A stretch of 64,000 nucleotides of DNA from positions 2,335,318 through 2,399,317 of the forward strand of contig CAIIXF020000012.1 of the NCBI GenBank assembly GCA_903813345.2. Direction: 5' to 3'. Origin of the DNA: Owenia fusiformis. Lineage: Eukaryota > Annelida > Polychaeta > Sabellida > Oweniidae. The position numbers were made by a program, and so were the translations under genes. The first letter of the stretch is position 1; each line of letters starts with the position of its first letter. Shown piece by piece: positions 24,401 to 31,500 of this stretch. Below the pieces are notes generated by a model. That model saw only the letters and a program-made list of their open reading frames with translations, searched no databases and was not told the DNA's origin.

Positions 24401-25077
24401 AAAACATCATGATGATGTCCAAATGTCAACAGTTGTGGAAATTAGAATTCACTTTTTTAAAGCTACCCAGAATAAATATAGTTTTCAAATCAAATCAAAT
24501 CAAATCATAGGAATAGATGATTTCATTATTAGTGAAGAATGTTGATTTTTTCTCAAATAGATTTGCCTGTTGTTTTCATTATTTGCCTGATGTCAGAAAT
24601 TCTAATCCATTACAACCCTTGTTTTGTTTTGTTTATTTATAGGTATTGATCTCCATGAATCTATGTCTATTGGTGGGCCTTACAATTGATTATGTCGTCC
24701 ACTTTGCCGCAGCCTACCATCACTCCACTAAAGCACACCGGAAGGGACGCGTTTTCGACGCACTTGAATCGATGGGAATATCAATACTTTACGGGGCATG
24801 CACAACCATGGGTGCTGCCCTCTTTATGTGTTTTGGACAGATGCAGTTTTTCTTACAATTCGGGACATTTATATTCAGCACGATAGGGTTCTCATTGATA
24901 TTTTCGCTAGGCTTTTTCCCAGTTTTGTTAAGCTTAATCGGCCCACAGGGTCACTTTGGTTCACTATGGCCTCTCGTTAGATGTGTCTCAAAGATTTTAT
25001 GTGGTGAGAAAAAGCCTAAGGTATACTGTCAAACATGTGGGCGACATTTGGTAAATGAAAATTCAAAGTATGGATGA
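405..25077 (+). CDS. Dispatched-like 12-TM RND-family transporter (12 coding exons)
   Basis: Coding exons: 405-567, 2770-2861, 3754-4240, 17291-18993, 19367-19594, 19927-20064, 21205-21321, 21635-21773, 22343-22435, 22801-22919, 23246-23416 and 24643-25077. All have AG/GT borders and compatible phases; the total is 3885 nt, 1294 aa. The ATG at 405 has a good context (aaaATGG) and follows a probable 3' splice site at 232, so 233-404 would be 5' UTR. Residues 1-247 are cytosolic and charged. TM1 follows at about 250-272 and a large luminal loop at 273-500. The TM4 motif GIGADDFFVF (acidic pair near 575-576) and the TM10 motif LTIDYVVHF (D near 1166) match the ion-coupling acidic residues of the RND/Dispatched family. 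Dispatched releases lipid-modified Hedgehog; that role is inferred here. A Patched-domain paralogue is the alternative, but GADD favours Dispatched. Intron 3 is about 13 kb and contains other genes. Confidence 0.85.
1545..1745 (+). repeat. Interspersed repeat, partner of 58551-58752
   Basis: About 200 bp share clear similarity with the reverse complement of 58551-58752. Shared strings include 'gattccagccaatccgaaca' and 'tgaaattgatactttgcca'. It lies in intron 1 of the Dispatched-like gene. The family is unknown and no coding capacity is seen. Confidence 0.55.
2987..3127. repeat. Decayed 'cagtaaaacctgt' family MITE fragment
   Basis: It contains the iterated 'ggtgttcact' text and ends 'ggttttactgta', as in the fuller copy at 5169-5399. 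It is in intron 2 of the Dispatched-like gene. Confidence 0.45.
5169..5399. mobile_element. MITE with 'tacagtaaaacctgt' ends
   Basis: It starts 'tacagtaaaacctgta' and ends with the near reverse complement 'acaggtttaactgta'. The interior is a run of diverged 'gtgttcactagaga' units. No ORF is present, so it would have depended on an autonomous partner. Related pieces lie at 2987-3127, 27030-27267, 40954-41030 and 47939-48103. Confidence 0.55.
5650..5926. mobile_element. Small foldback element
   Basis: The inverted arms share 'tttatcctatRccaagtagagttt' (about 24 bp with one variable base), at about 5652-5677 and 5897-5922. They enclose repeated 'cttcggtgcatatctt' text. No coding capacity is seen; it lies in the long intron 3. 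Confidence 0.45.
6684..6857. mobile_element. MITE of the 'caggcccgtagccagg' family (diverged)
   Basis: The ends are 'caggtttgtagccag' and 'ctggctacgtgcctg'. The core 'atgcagtttttc...tttggccattttt' recurs at 42672-42871, 62480-62650 and 62850-62993. It is non-coding. Confidence 0.5.
7259..8191. mobile_element. hAT-like non-autonomous DNA transposon, about 930 bp
   Basis: It opens 'cagtggccgatccagg' and closes with the reverse complement of 'cagtggcggatccagg', the terminal pattern of many hAT elements. 'gggcccaaa'-rich sub-terminal sequence lies at both ends. No clear transposase is seen. Flanking 8-mers match only loosely, so the target duplication is decayed. It sits in intron 3 of the Dispatched-like gene. 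Confidence 0.55.
8482..8979. mobile_element. MITE with about 50-bp inverted ends and near-exact 9-bp target duplication
   Basis: The left end 'cagtggagaggttaagc' pairs with the right end (reverse complement 'tactggagaggttaagc'). Similarity continues inward for about 50 bp. The flanks 'actattaat' (8473-8481) and 'actaataat' (8980-8988) differ by one base, pointing to a hAT-type insertion. It ends about 70 bp before the exon carrying the TIR gene, so it may contribute promoter or intron sequence. Confidence 0.6.
9106..10452 (+). CDS. TIR-domain membrane protein with TMEM268-like C-terminal module (448 aa)
   Basis: This is a single-exon CDS nested on the same strand in intron 3 of the Dispatched-like gene. 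A 3' splice site ending at 9047 ('gtctacag') suggests a 5' UTR exon upstream. Residues about 51-165 form a TIR domain: box 1 YHIFFSHSS, box 2 around CCYDERDFLPGR, then WCQTEVDTAI. E125 in the last lines up with the glutamate that is catalytic in NAD-cleaving TIRs such as SARM1, but TLRs also carry a Glu there, so enzymatic activity is unproven. Two hydrophobic helices follow (about 276-298 and 311-333), then a soluble C-terminal domain of about 115 aa. The helix pair plus tail resembles human TMEM268 (DUF4481) in layout and in motifs near VTYKDK and VMKYDNTLCLEHI; this rests on memory. Predicted topology puts the TIR in the cytosol. No signal peptide is seen, and the second Met (residue 7 or 10) could also start translation. 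Confidence 0.85.
   Translation: MLRSERMIIMATGYQDTDEIIVNIEDGDQLEHIEGLFNNLEDRQLPNGKEYHIFFSHSSVDKKWVLQMVRILEAPPYNLICCYDERDFLPGRTSIYEINRAITTSMKTVLVFTPEAVESRWCQTEVDTAITAAYDKLIDIIPVKLRPCALPDTLKHISYLDVSHLDKNQATERILQAVTKDTRDEPVLPPQVQRNMVTNGSYFNIKSKRSIPGCSSFLDTTVEDMKIGSDVRAIPFNDDEIADTIDKINNSLLMRYNCVLHFNSSCLPDKFTSPCVAIFTSLVIFFCGSLFLLLAVTYQQIDQFADELGRCISVLLSDLIVLMLIILTIGLPLGNTLLKIHFRNKLTNLSVKCVNRNVIFTVTYKDKIPILAVMKYDNTLCLEHIVNEKLVHDPELDTETYKLQVMKKHLCNYALSIQSGTQKATVVRHVVVYEQMCFCQYVQQYESR
10773..10778 (+). terminator. Poly(A) signal of TIR gene
   Basis: AATAAA lies 321 nt after the TIR gene's stop, within 'ctgtaaataaaagc'. Confidence 0.5.
10970..11502 (-). mobile_element. Probable tRNA-derived SINE-containing insertion (present in copy 1 only)
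   Basis: It is absent from the paralogous position in the tandem copy (near 13593). On the minus strand, about 11342-11408 reads like a tRNA-related head: A-box-like 'tggcagaattgttagagc' and B-box-like 'ggttcaattctc' at standard spacing. No poly(A) tail or clean target duplication could be settled. A deletion in copy 2 is the alternative for the size difference. Confidence 0.5.
12041..12145. repeat. Spacer with mariner-like end at duplication junction
   Basis: It begins 'tatacgaggggtgatccaaa', the text of a Tc1/mariner-type terminal repeat. It abuts the place where the truncated TIR copy starts. A similar end, 'tacgagggttgtcccagaag', is at 14237. No matching right end was found for either. 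Confidence 0.4.
12148..13110 (+). pseudogene. Truncated tandem copy of TIR/TMEM268-like gene
   Basis: It is open from the late TIR domain (TAITAAYDNLIDIIP) through both TM helices to the same stop as the full copy. The first two-thirds of the TIR domain, including boxes 1 and 2, and the start codon are missing. The first in-frame ATG is near 12349. The first 60 bp carry about nine differences from copy 1, mostly synonymous, while the remaining roughly 900 bp carry about seven, two of them amino-acid changes (F to C, S to G). It could be a pseudogene, a 3' exon joined to an unseen upstream exon, or a gene for a TIR-less membrane module. The intact frame keeps the last two possible. Confidence 0.65.
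14429..14742. mobile_element. Mariner-type MITE, 314 bp, TA-flanked
   Basis: The ends 'cagggtgaccc' and 'ggtcaccctg' sit between TA dinucleotides. The inverted similarity runs about 30 bp. No ORF is present. The end family is the same as the palindromic element at 28752-29668. Confidence 0.65.
14921..15193. mobile_element. hAT-like MITE with 'cagnggcggatctggga' ends
   Basis: The left end 'caggggcggatctggga' pairs with the right end (reverse complement 'cactggcggatctggga'). The interior is G- and C-run rich ('gggcccaaa'). It is related to 7259-8191 and 30387-30717. Confidence 0.6.
15883..17172 (-). mobile_element. 5'-truncated non-LTR retrotransposon (LINE) with 8-bp target duplication
   Basis: It lies inside the fourth partial exon copy. 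The flanking 8-mer 'tatgatgg' occurs at 15875-15882 and 17173-17180. On the minus strand, a 3' end of about 170 bp after the ORF includes a hairpin ('acagggccaataatgctgat' pairing with '...ggccctgt') and an A-rich tail. The coding part holds the end of the reverse transcriptase and the C-terminal domain only. It is a dead-on-arrival insertion, and recent enough to keep an open frame and a perfect target duplication. Confidence 0.85.
16053..17172 (-). CDS. LINE ORF2 C-terminal fragment (RT thumb plus Cys/His domain)
   Basis: About 370 codons are open, with no stop before the terminus. The start carries the RT motif KWKLKFKPSKSQDM, then HKHLGVILDEHL, typical of CR1/Jockey/I-type LINEs. A Cys/His motif C-x-C-x8-H-x4-C (around CICGF...HLIFKC) follows near the C-terminus. 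The endonuclease and catalytic RT core are absent through 5' truncation. It is not a host gene. Confidence 0.8.
20501..20637. repeat. Foldback repeat in intron
   Basis: The arms 'tcacacgtttcagcatgtga' and 'tcacataagctgaaacgtgtga' extend to about 37 bp including 'caggaaatattcca'. The loop is about 60 bp. It may form one composite element with the neighbouring palindrome at 20731-20960. It is in intron 6 of the Dispatched-like gene. Confidence 0.6.
20731..20960. repeat. Long palindrome (arms about 95 bp)
   Basis: Text such as 'ttaaagcccctttacgtttg' appears inverted across 20731-20825 and 20870-20960, with a short AT-rich centre. A single-arm relative is at 53390-53480 ('ggctttaacacgtagttcaa', 'ggttgccaaacttatggagg'). 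Confidence 0.65.
22560..22759. mobile_element. 200-bp MITE with 'cagtgttctcccc' ends and ATTCA target duplication
   Basis: It has exact 13-bp inverted ends and is directly flanked by ATTCA on both sides. The interior 'caagtgggtgca' text recurs in single copies at 31310-31425 and 38755-38870. It is in intron 9 of the Dispatched-like gene. The five-base target duplication does not fit common 8-bp hAT or TA families; the superfamily is unknown. Confidence 0.65.
22930..23095. repeat. Imperfect minisatellite 'gtaacatatctgtaacat'
   Basis: About ten diverged units of roughly 15-20 bp begin within 20 bp of the 5' splice site at 22920. Confidence 0.6.
23321..24183 (+). repeat. Seven-copy 125-bp tandem array of exon end plus 5' splice site
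   Basis: Units start at 23321 (inside the real exon), 23446, 23571, 23696, 23821, 23946 and 24071. Each contains the last 96 bp of exon 11 of the Dispatched-like gene, an intact GTGAGT donor and about 29 bp of intron. Copies differ at only one to a few bases. No acceptor lies inside the unit. Reading through the first donor reaches TGA at 23447-23449, so use of any later donor would truncate the protein before TM10-12. Confidence 0.9.
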
Positions 25078-25115
25078 CGAAACTCGTGATGAAATTTTTA
25101 TGTACTAATAACTGT

Positions 25116-25121
25116 AATAAA
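25116..25121 (+). terminator. Poly(A) signal of Dispatched-like gene
   Basis: AATAAA lies 39 nt after the stop codon. The convergent minus-strand gene ends about 380 bp further on, so the two genes are tail-to-tail. Confidence 0.6.
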
Positions 25122-25498
25122 ACTCTTCTTAAACATGTTCTTCAGGTTGGATTATTAAATCACAAAAATATTTTTTTCTTCTTTTCACAACCTTTATTTT
25201 ACTAAACAGGACGTTTGGATCCTGTCTGGATCCTTTTTCAACTGTATGTAATAAAACTCTATTTGAAATCAATACAATAATGTTAGTCCATATCAATAAA
25301 AAACTATAATAAAAAATATTATTCAACAGAATGATAAACCTTGCTAAATGTAACAATTTGTCACAGATGCTAAATGCTGGTCACAATAAAATGGTAGCTG
25401 TAACAATTGTCACTAGTTGTGATCATGGGCTTTCAAATCTAATTAAAACCCCATGGTTGTGATTATTGATACTTCAGTTGACATAATTTTACAGGGCC

Positions 25499-25504
25499 TT
25501 TATT
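25499..25504 (-). terminator. Poly(A) signal of the multipass membrane gene
   Basis: AATAAA on the minus strand lies about 96 nt past the stop at 25600. This supports the short terminal coding exon. Confidence 0.55.
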
Positions 25505-25599
25505 GCATCAATATCATGACTCTACAACTATTTACTGCATCACTAGGTATAATGCACTTTTATAATGATGTTCAAATCCTATTTTGACGTACAAAAGAT

Positions 25600-28500
25600 T
25601 CAATTCTCCTACAGAGCAAATGCACATAGTTATAATTATCCTTTATGAAACAGAAACTTGTTTTTAATCACATGTACCTGGAATTTTGGACTATCCCTAC
25701 TAGTGCACTATTCTACTTCTCCTCAGAACAACAAAAAAGTGAAAGAACTACTGATTTGATTAGAACGAGACAAGGTACTACTCTACACCCATAGAGATAA
25801 AAAATTCTTACCTCTTTTTCTGAAGAGCTGATGGTGATCAATGCTGTTTGTAGTGTGGTGACAACACAGTAAAGACGTAAAACAGTCAGAAGAGCAAACA
25901 TTGGCTGGAATAACTTCCAGAGGAACTCAACTGCTAACGTTGCACTTTCTGAAAATAATGTAATAACATTGTATAGTAGTACAAACTCATGATAGCATGT
26001 ACTTATGATAGTAAATACTCATGAAAGTAAGTACACAAGACACATGATTACACCTATTCATGATAGTTCATACACATAAATATATGATAATATACACTAC
26101 TCATTAAAGCAAATACCCACACATGATAGTACACAGTCATGCTAATGCTTAGTCACATTATGCTCATGTAAATATACCTATGCTATTGCAAACATGTGAT
26201 AGTACATACTCATGATACTACATATCCATGATAGTACATAAACATGATATTGCACATCCATGATAGTGCACATCTATAGTTCATATTCATGATAATACAT
26301 GTATATGGCCATGGTAGTGCATACTCATGTTAAAGCATGGTAGTTCATACTCATGACAGTACACTTTAGTAGTACATGTTAATCCATTATAATGCATATC
26401 TACAGTAATACCCTTATTAAAACCCATTATAATATGAACACATGATAGTACATATCCATGATAATACATACCCATTATAATACAAATGCATGATAGTACA
26501 TATCCATGATAATACATACCCATTATAATACAAATGTATGATAGTACATATCCATGATAATACATACCCATTATAATACAAATGTATGATAGTACATATC
26601 CATGATAATACATACCCATTATAATACCAATGCATGATAGTACATATCCATGATAATACATACCCATTATAATACAAATGCATGATAGAACATATCCATG
26701 ATAATACATACCCATTATAATACAAATGCATGATAGTACATATCCATGATAATACATACCCATTATAATACAAATGCATGATAGTACATATCCATGATAA
26801 TACATACCCATTATAATACAAATGCATGATAGTACATATCCATGATAATACATACCCATTATAATACAAATGCATGATAGTACATACCTAAGCTGGTGTT
26901 AGTGAAGGAGAAAAGCAGCTGTATGTAAGAGAAACTTTGCCATCCTGGTACACTGAAAAGAAAACATGTGTGAGTACAACAGGCAGTATGTGTTCACTCA
27001 AACAACAATTAACATGCAAGTCAATGGGAAAAAGCATAAAAATGTTCACTGAATGCAGGTGTTTTTTTATTTATTTATTAAAATCATATAAACATACGTG
27101 CATAATAGTGATAAAGACACCCCAGGGGTGTATGGCTTATCACTAGAGAATTGCTCACTACAGGGAGGTGGTCACTGGACAGTTAAGAGTTAACTACTGA
27201 GAGATGGTCACTACCCGAGAGAGGTGGTCGCTGAAGAAAGGTATTCACTAACACAGGTTTTACTGTACATATACTTTAAAAAGATGTACATTATATCTAA
27301 ACTTACAGTTTCCATGAGGTTGGAACAGTTATCGTCTGAATGTCTGTATCTGCTTCAAACTTTATGATATAGAGGGCGCCTATTGTGAAAACGGAAATAC
27401 CAGCTGCCTCTAGTATAATACCTGAAACAAGTGACAGGTTACTTTACTAGTGAAGTGTCTGAACCTTTAAATAAATTCTAAAGTAATTGAGTCTGAATGT
27501 TTGTATCTGCTTCAAACTTTATGATATAGAGGGCGCCTATTGTGAAAACGGAAATACCAGCTGCCTCTAGTATAATACCTGAAACAAGTGACAGGTTACT
27601 TTACTAGTGAAGTGTCTGAACCTTTAAATAAATTCTAAAGTGACCGAGTCTTTAAATAAATTCCGAAACAATATCTATGGACTTCGCATGTTAAAGTTCA
27701 TGTTTTGAGAGTGATCGAGTTTCTATTGCATGGTGTTGATTGCTCCATGTAATTACACAATCAAATGTGAGAGACATATTTTGGCAATATGGGATTTTAA
27801 ATCATGAAGTCTTATTAGTCAGAAATGAATAAAACAAATAAAATATTCATGCATGAACAACATTAAAAATATGGCTGTTATGGCAAAAATCTACAAGGCA
27901 ACAACTCACCATAGTCAGCTATGTACATGACAACATGGAGCATGACTATCATCACTATGGTAACAAGCAACATCCTGTCACAAAACAAACAAATAAATTA
28001 AATCAAAATAATAAATCAAGCAAAAACTATGGCTCAAAATTGAATTTACAGTGTCATGGGTAGACAGTATTGATTAGTCTAGCTACAAGCCTTTAAAACC
28101 CCCAACCCTTGTGGTGTACCACAGATTCCAGTTTTCTAAATTGCAAAAATGCAAATTGTGAAGAATCTAAATTAGAAGGGATACACACAGAATAAAACAA
28201 ACCTAAAACTATTAATGTTACCATGACACATAAAAATTCCAAGAATGAAATGTCTCAATTATGACATCACAACTGAATAATCTTATTATATTGTGATGTC
28301 ATAAATCTATTAAATGAATTTACAATTTAGGGATTCTAAGAAATTCAATTGTGATGTCACATAGCAAATAACAAAATGGTTGCTATAAGCTTTATGTTTT
28401 ACAGCAACAAGGTATATGATGTCATACAACACAATAAGAATTACCTGGTAACAGAAATATTGTTTCTATGGTTAACACAAACAAAAGTAATTGCAATACA

Positions 28501-31500
28501 AAACTGAGAAAGAAATTCTTGAAAGCTGATCTGCAAAGACATAAATTACAAGAAATAAGATGGAAAAACAACCAACGAGAAGCCATAAGATTAGAAGTGC
28601 CATGAGCAAGATTGCTATTTGGAAATCCAATGAAACAAGAAAGCTATGGAGGCGAAGAAATCGCGTTGTTCCATTCAATGATGTCGAAGATGAAGATGAA
28701 GAGAAAGTGGAGGAGGTCACAATGGTGATAGACCTGAATGAGATACATGTACAGGGTGTTCAAAAAAAACGCAACCCAAAGAAATCGCGATATCTTGGAA
28801 AATACTTATACAATTATGTTCATATTTTCAGGAAAGAAAGAAGAGACTGTGTATGTATACCCCAAGTGGTTAGTTAGTTGTAAAACATGATGTCTTGGAC
28901 ACTTGCTCAAAAGACAGTTGTACTAGCAAAATATGAAAAACGTTAATGGAAAATAACTATATCTTGGAAAATACTAATTCAATTATGTTTATTTTTTCAG
29001 GAAAAGAAAGAAGAGACTGTGTATGTATAGCTCCTGTCAATGGTTAGTTGTAAAACATGATGTCTTGGACACCTGCTCAAATGACAGTTGTACTAGGAAA
29101 ATATGAAAACGTAGTCAGAGGTGACTGCCACAGCAATAAAAGCAAATAACTTTCTAACCAAGGTGTTTTGCCACTTCAGATTTGGCACAAATTATCCTCA
29201 TTCAATGTGTGATGAACTTGTGGAGTTTCATCAGAATCACTCCAGGGACTTTATAGTCATGGTCAAAATTCCTTCCTAGGTCTCCCTGAACCAGGGTGTT
29301 TGACTGCGATTTGAAAGCATTTCAACCATGACAGTGAATTCCCTGAAGTGATTTTGATTTCACTCTACAGATTTATCATACAGTGAATGAGGATGGTTTG
29401 TGCCAAATTTGAAGAGCCAAAACACTATGGTTAGGAAGTTATTTAATTTTTTTGCGGTTGCAGTCACCCCTGACTGCGTTTTTCGCATTTTGCTAGTACA
29501 ACTGTCTCTTGAGCAGGTGTCCAAGGCATCATGTTTTACAACTAACCATTGACAGGAACTCTACATACACAGTCTCTTCTTTATTTCCTGAAAATATGAA
29601 CATAATTGAACCAGTATTTTTGAAGATATAGAAATTTCTTTGGGTTGCGTTTTTTTTTGAACACCCTGTATATGAATGGCCGGAAATAGACTATTCAAAA
29701 TTTGGCAAAAATGGCTTTTATACAAGGGCTGACTGCACAATGGAAACTATCCTGAGGATGTCTCCACTTTATGACCCAAAGTTTTCCCAACCTCAACAAG
29801 AAAAAGACAAGCGTTCCCTCCTTCAAAGAGCTCTGCATAGAATTGAAAAGAGAGTAAGTATTCAATGAGTATGTTGCATCTTAGAATATTCCTAAAACTA
29901 CATTAAAAATGTACCTAAAAATTACCTATTAATGAATGGCAAACAGGACATAAAAAATGACATACATATAAAAACTTTTGCTATGTAAAAATGACATTGA
30001 ATTTTGTTTCCAGGCAAGAGAGGCCAAGTATGCCGTTTCTGCTGCATTGACAAAGAGATCAGAGAAGTTGGACAACCAAGACAAAGATTCCCAGCAGAAA
30101 ACAAAGGATGACTCAGGTTTTACTTCATTTTAAACACAATTAACTTATCAACAATGAGATGGCTAATGTCAAGTGGAGTTATATGCCTTGCACCAATTCT
30201 GGAGCTGTGCTGAAATATGTAGCGCTTTCAAGGGCTGATGCTAGAGAAAGTAGAGACAGTCATTAAACAGTCAATTATTCACTCTGTATATTTCTAAATG
30301 TGTGTTTTGCTCAAGTGTATTAAAATGTATAAAATATGTATGTATGTATAAATTGTAAATAATAAATTGTAAATATGTTCTAATATCACTGGCGGATTAG
30401 GGGGGGGGGGCCCAGGGGCCCGGGCCCCCCCCCCTTGGGTGGGCCCAGAAAAAAAAAATTGGGCCCAAAAAAATTGTTGGGCCAAACAAGGCCTTCAGGC
30501 CCCAAAAAGTGGGCCTTTTTGGTCATTACTGGGCCTTTTAAGGCCTTATTTGTTAATTTCAGGCCAAATTTTGAAGAAAATGGGCCTCAAAATTTCAAAA
30601 TTTGGGCCCACTTTTGGATTTTAGGGGCCCAAAATTTTTTTCCGCGCAAGCGCGGACGTTTTTTCTCTGACCTGAAATTTGGGCCCCCCCCCTTGTTGGT
30701 TCCTGGATCCGCCCCTGAATATACACCAAGTCTTGTTGTTATTTAAGTTCCTAAACTGACAAAATTGTAGCAACATTAATATCACAATTTCAAATGAAAA
30801 ACGAACTAGAAAAGTGGCCTGTACAGGGTGGTTTGGAGAGTTCAACCAAGCATCCCCCTCTGGCCATAAATTCATTCAAAATCAAGCAGTTTTTACCATT
30901 TTGAGCACTTTCAAGCTATTTTGGACAAAAATTGTCAAAATTGAACTCCTTTGGAATTTTGTAACAAGTCATTTACATGCAAAATATCACCACTTGCCAT
31001 TTGTTACAGATGCCAAACACTGAGAGCCAAACATCAACTGCCAAACACTGTCTACAAAAAAGTTGTAGACTCTTACAATATAAACTCCAAAAAGCTGACG
31101 ACATCAGGCCTGATACCCATCACACATTTAAATATTTTGGCCGCGTGTAAAGAAAATCTCATGAACTTACCATTGAATTCCAGCAACATCTGACTGGTAC
31201 AGGCCCCAACCTAAGTAGAATGTTGTACTATAGCACAATCCGGACAGACCTAGTATTGTACTCTGAAAGCAAAACATGTATAACCCATAATTAAGGGCCT
31301 AATATTTTAAAGATTGCAGTGTTCTTCCCAAATTTTAGTAGATGTGCTAAATTCTCATTTTCTAAATTCTGACCCAAATTGATCAAAATATGACAATTTT
31401 TATGATTTTTCTCAGTTTCAAGTGGGTAGAAAATAGAAATGTTTCTATTCATTTATTATTACAGCTATTTTCTTTACATATTTTAACTGAATAGTGCAAG

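Noticed and set aside
26287-26875. Long minus-strand ORFs (up to 190 codons) with a repeating MHLYYNGYVLSWICTI-like pattern
   Set aside because: A product of the 48-bp minisatellite, which is divisible by three and lies in an intron; it is not a real repeat protein.
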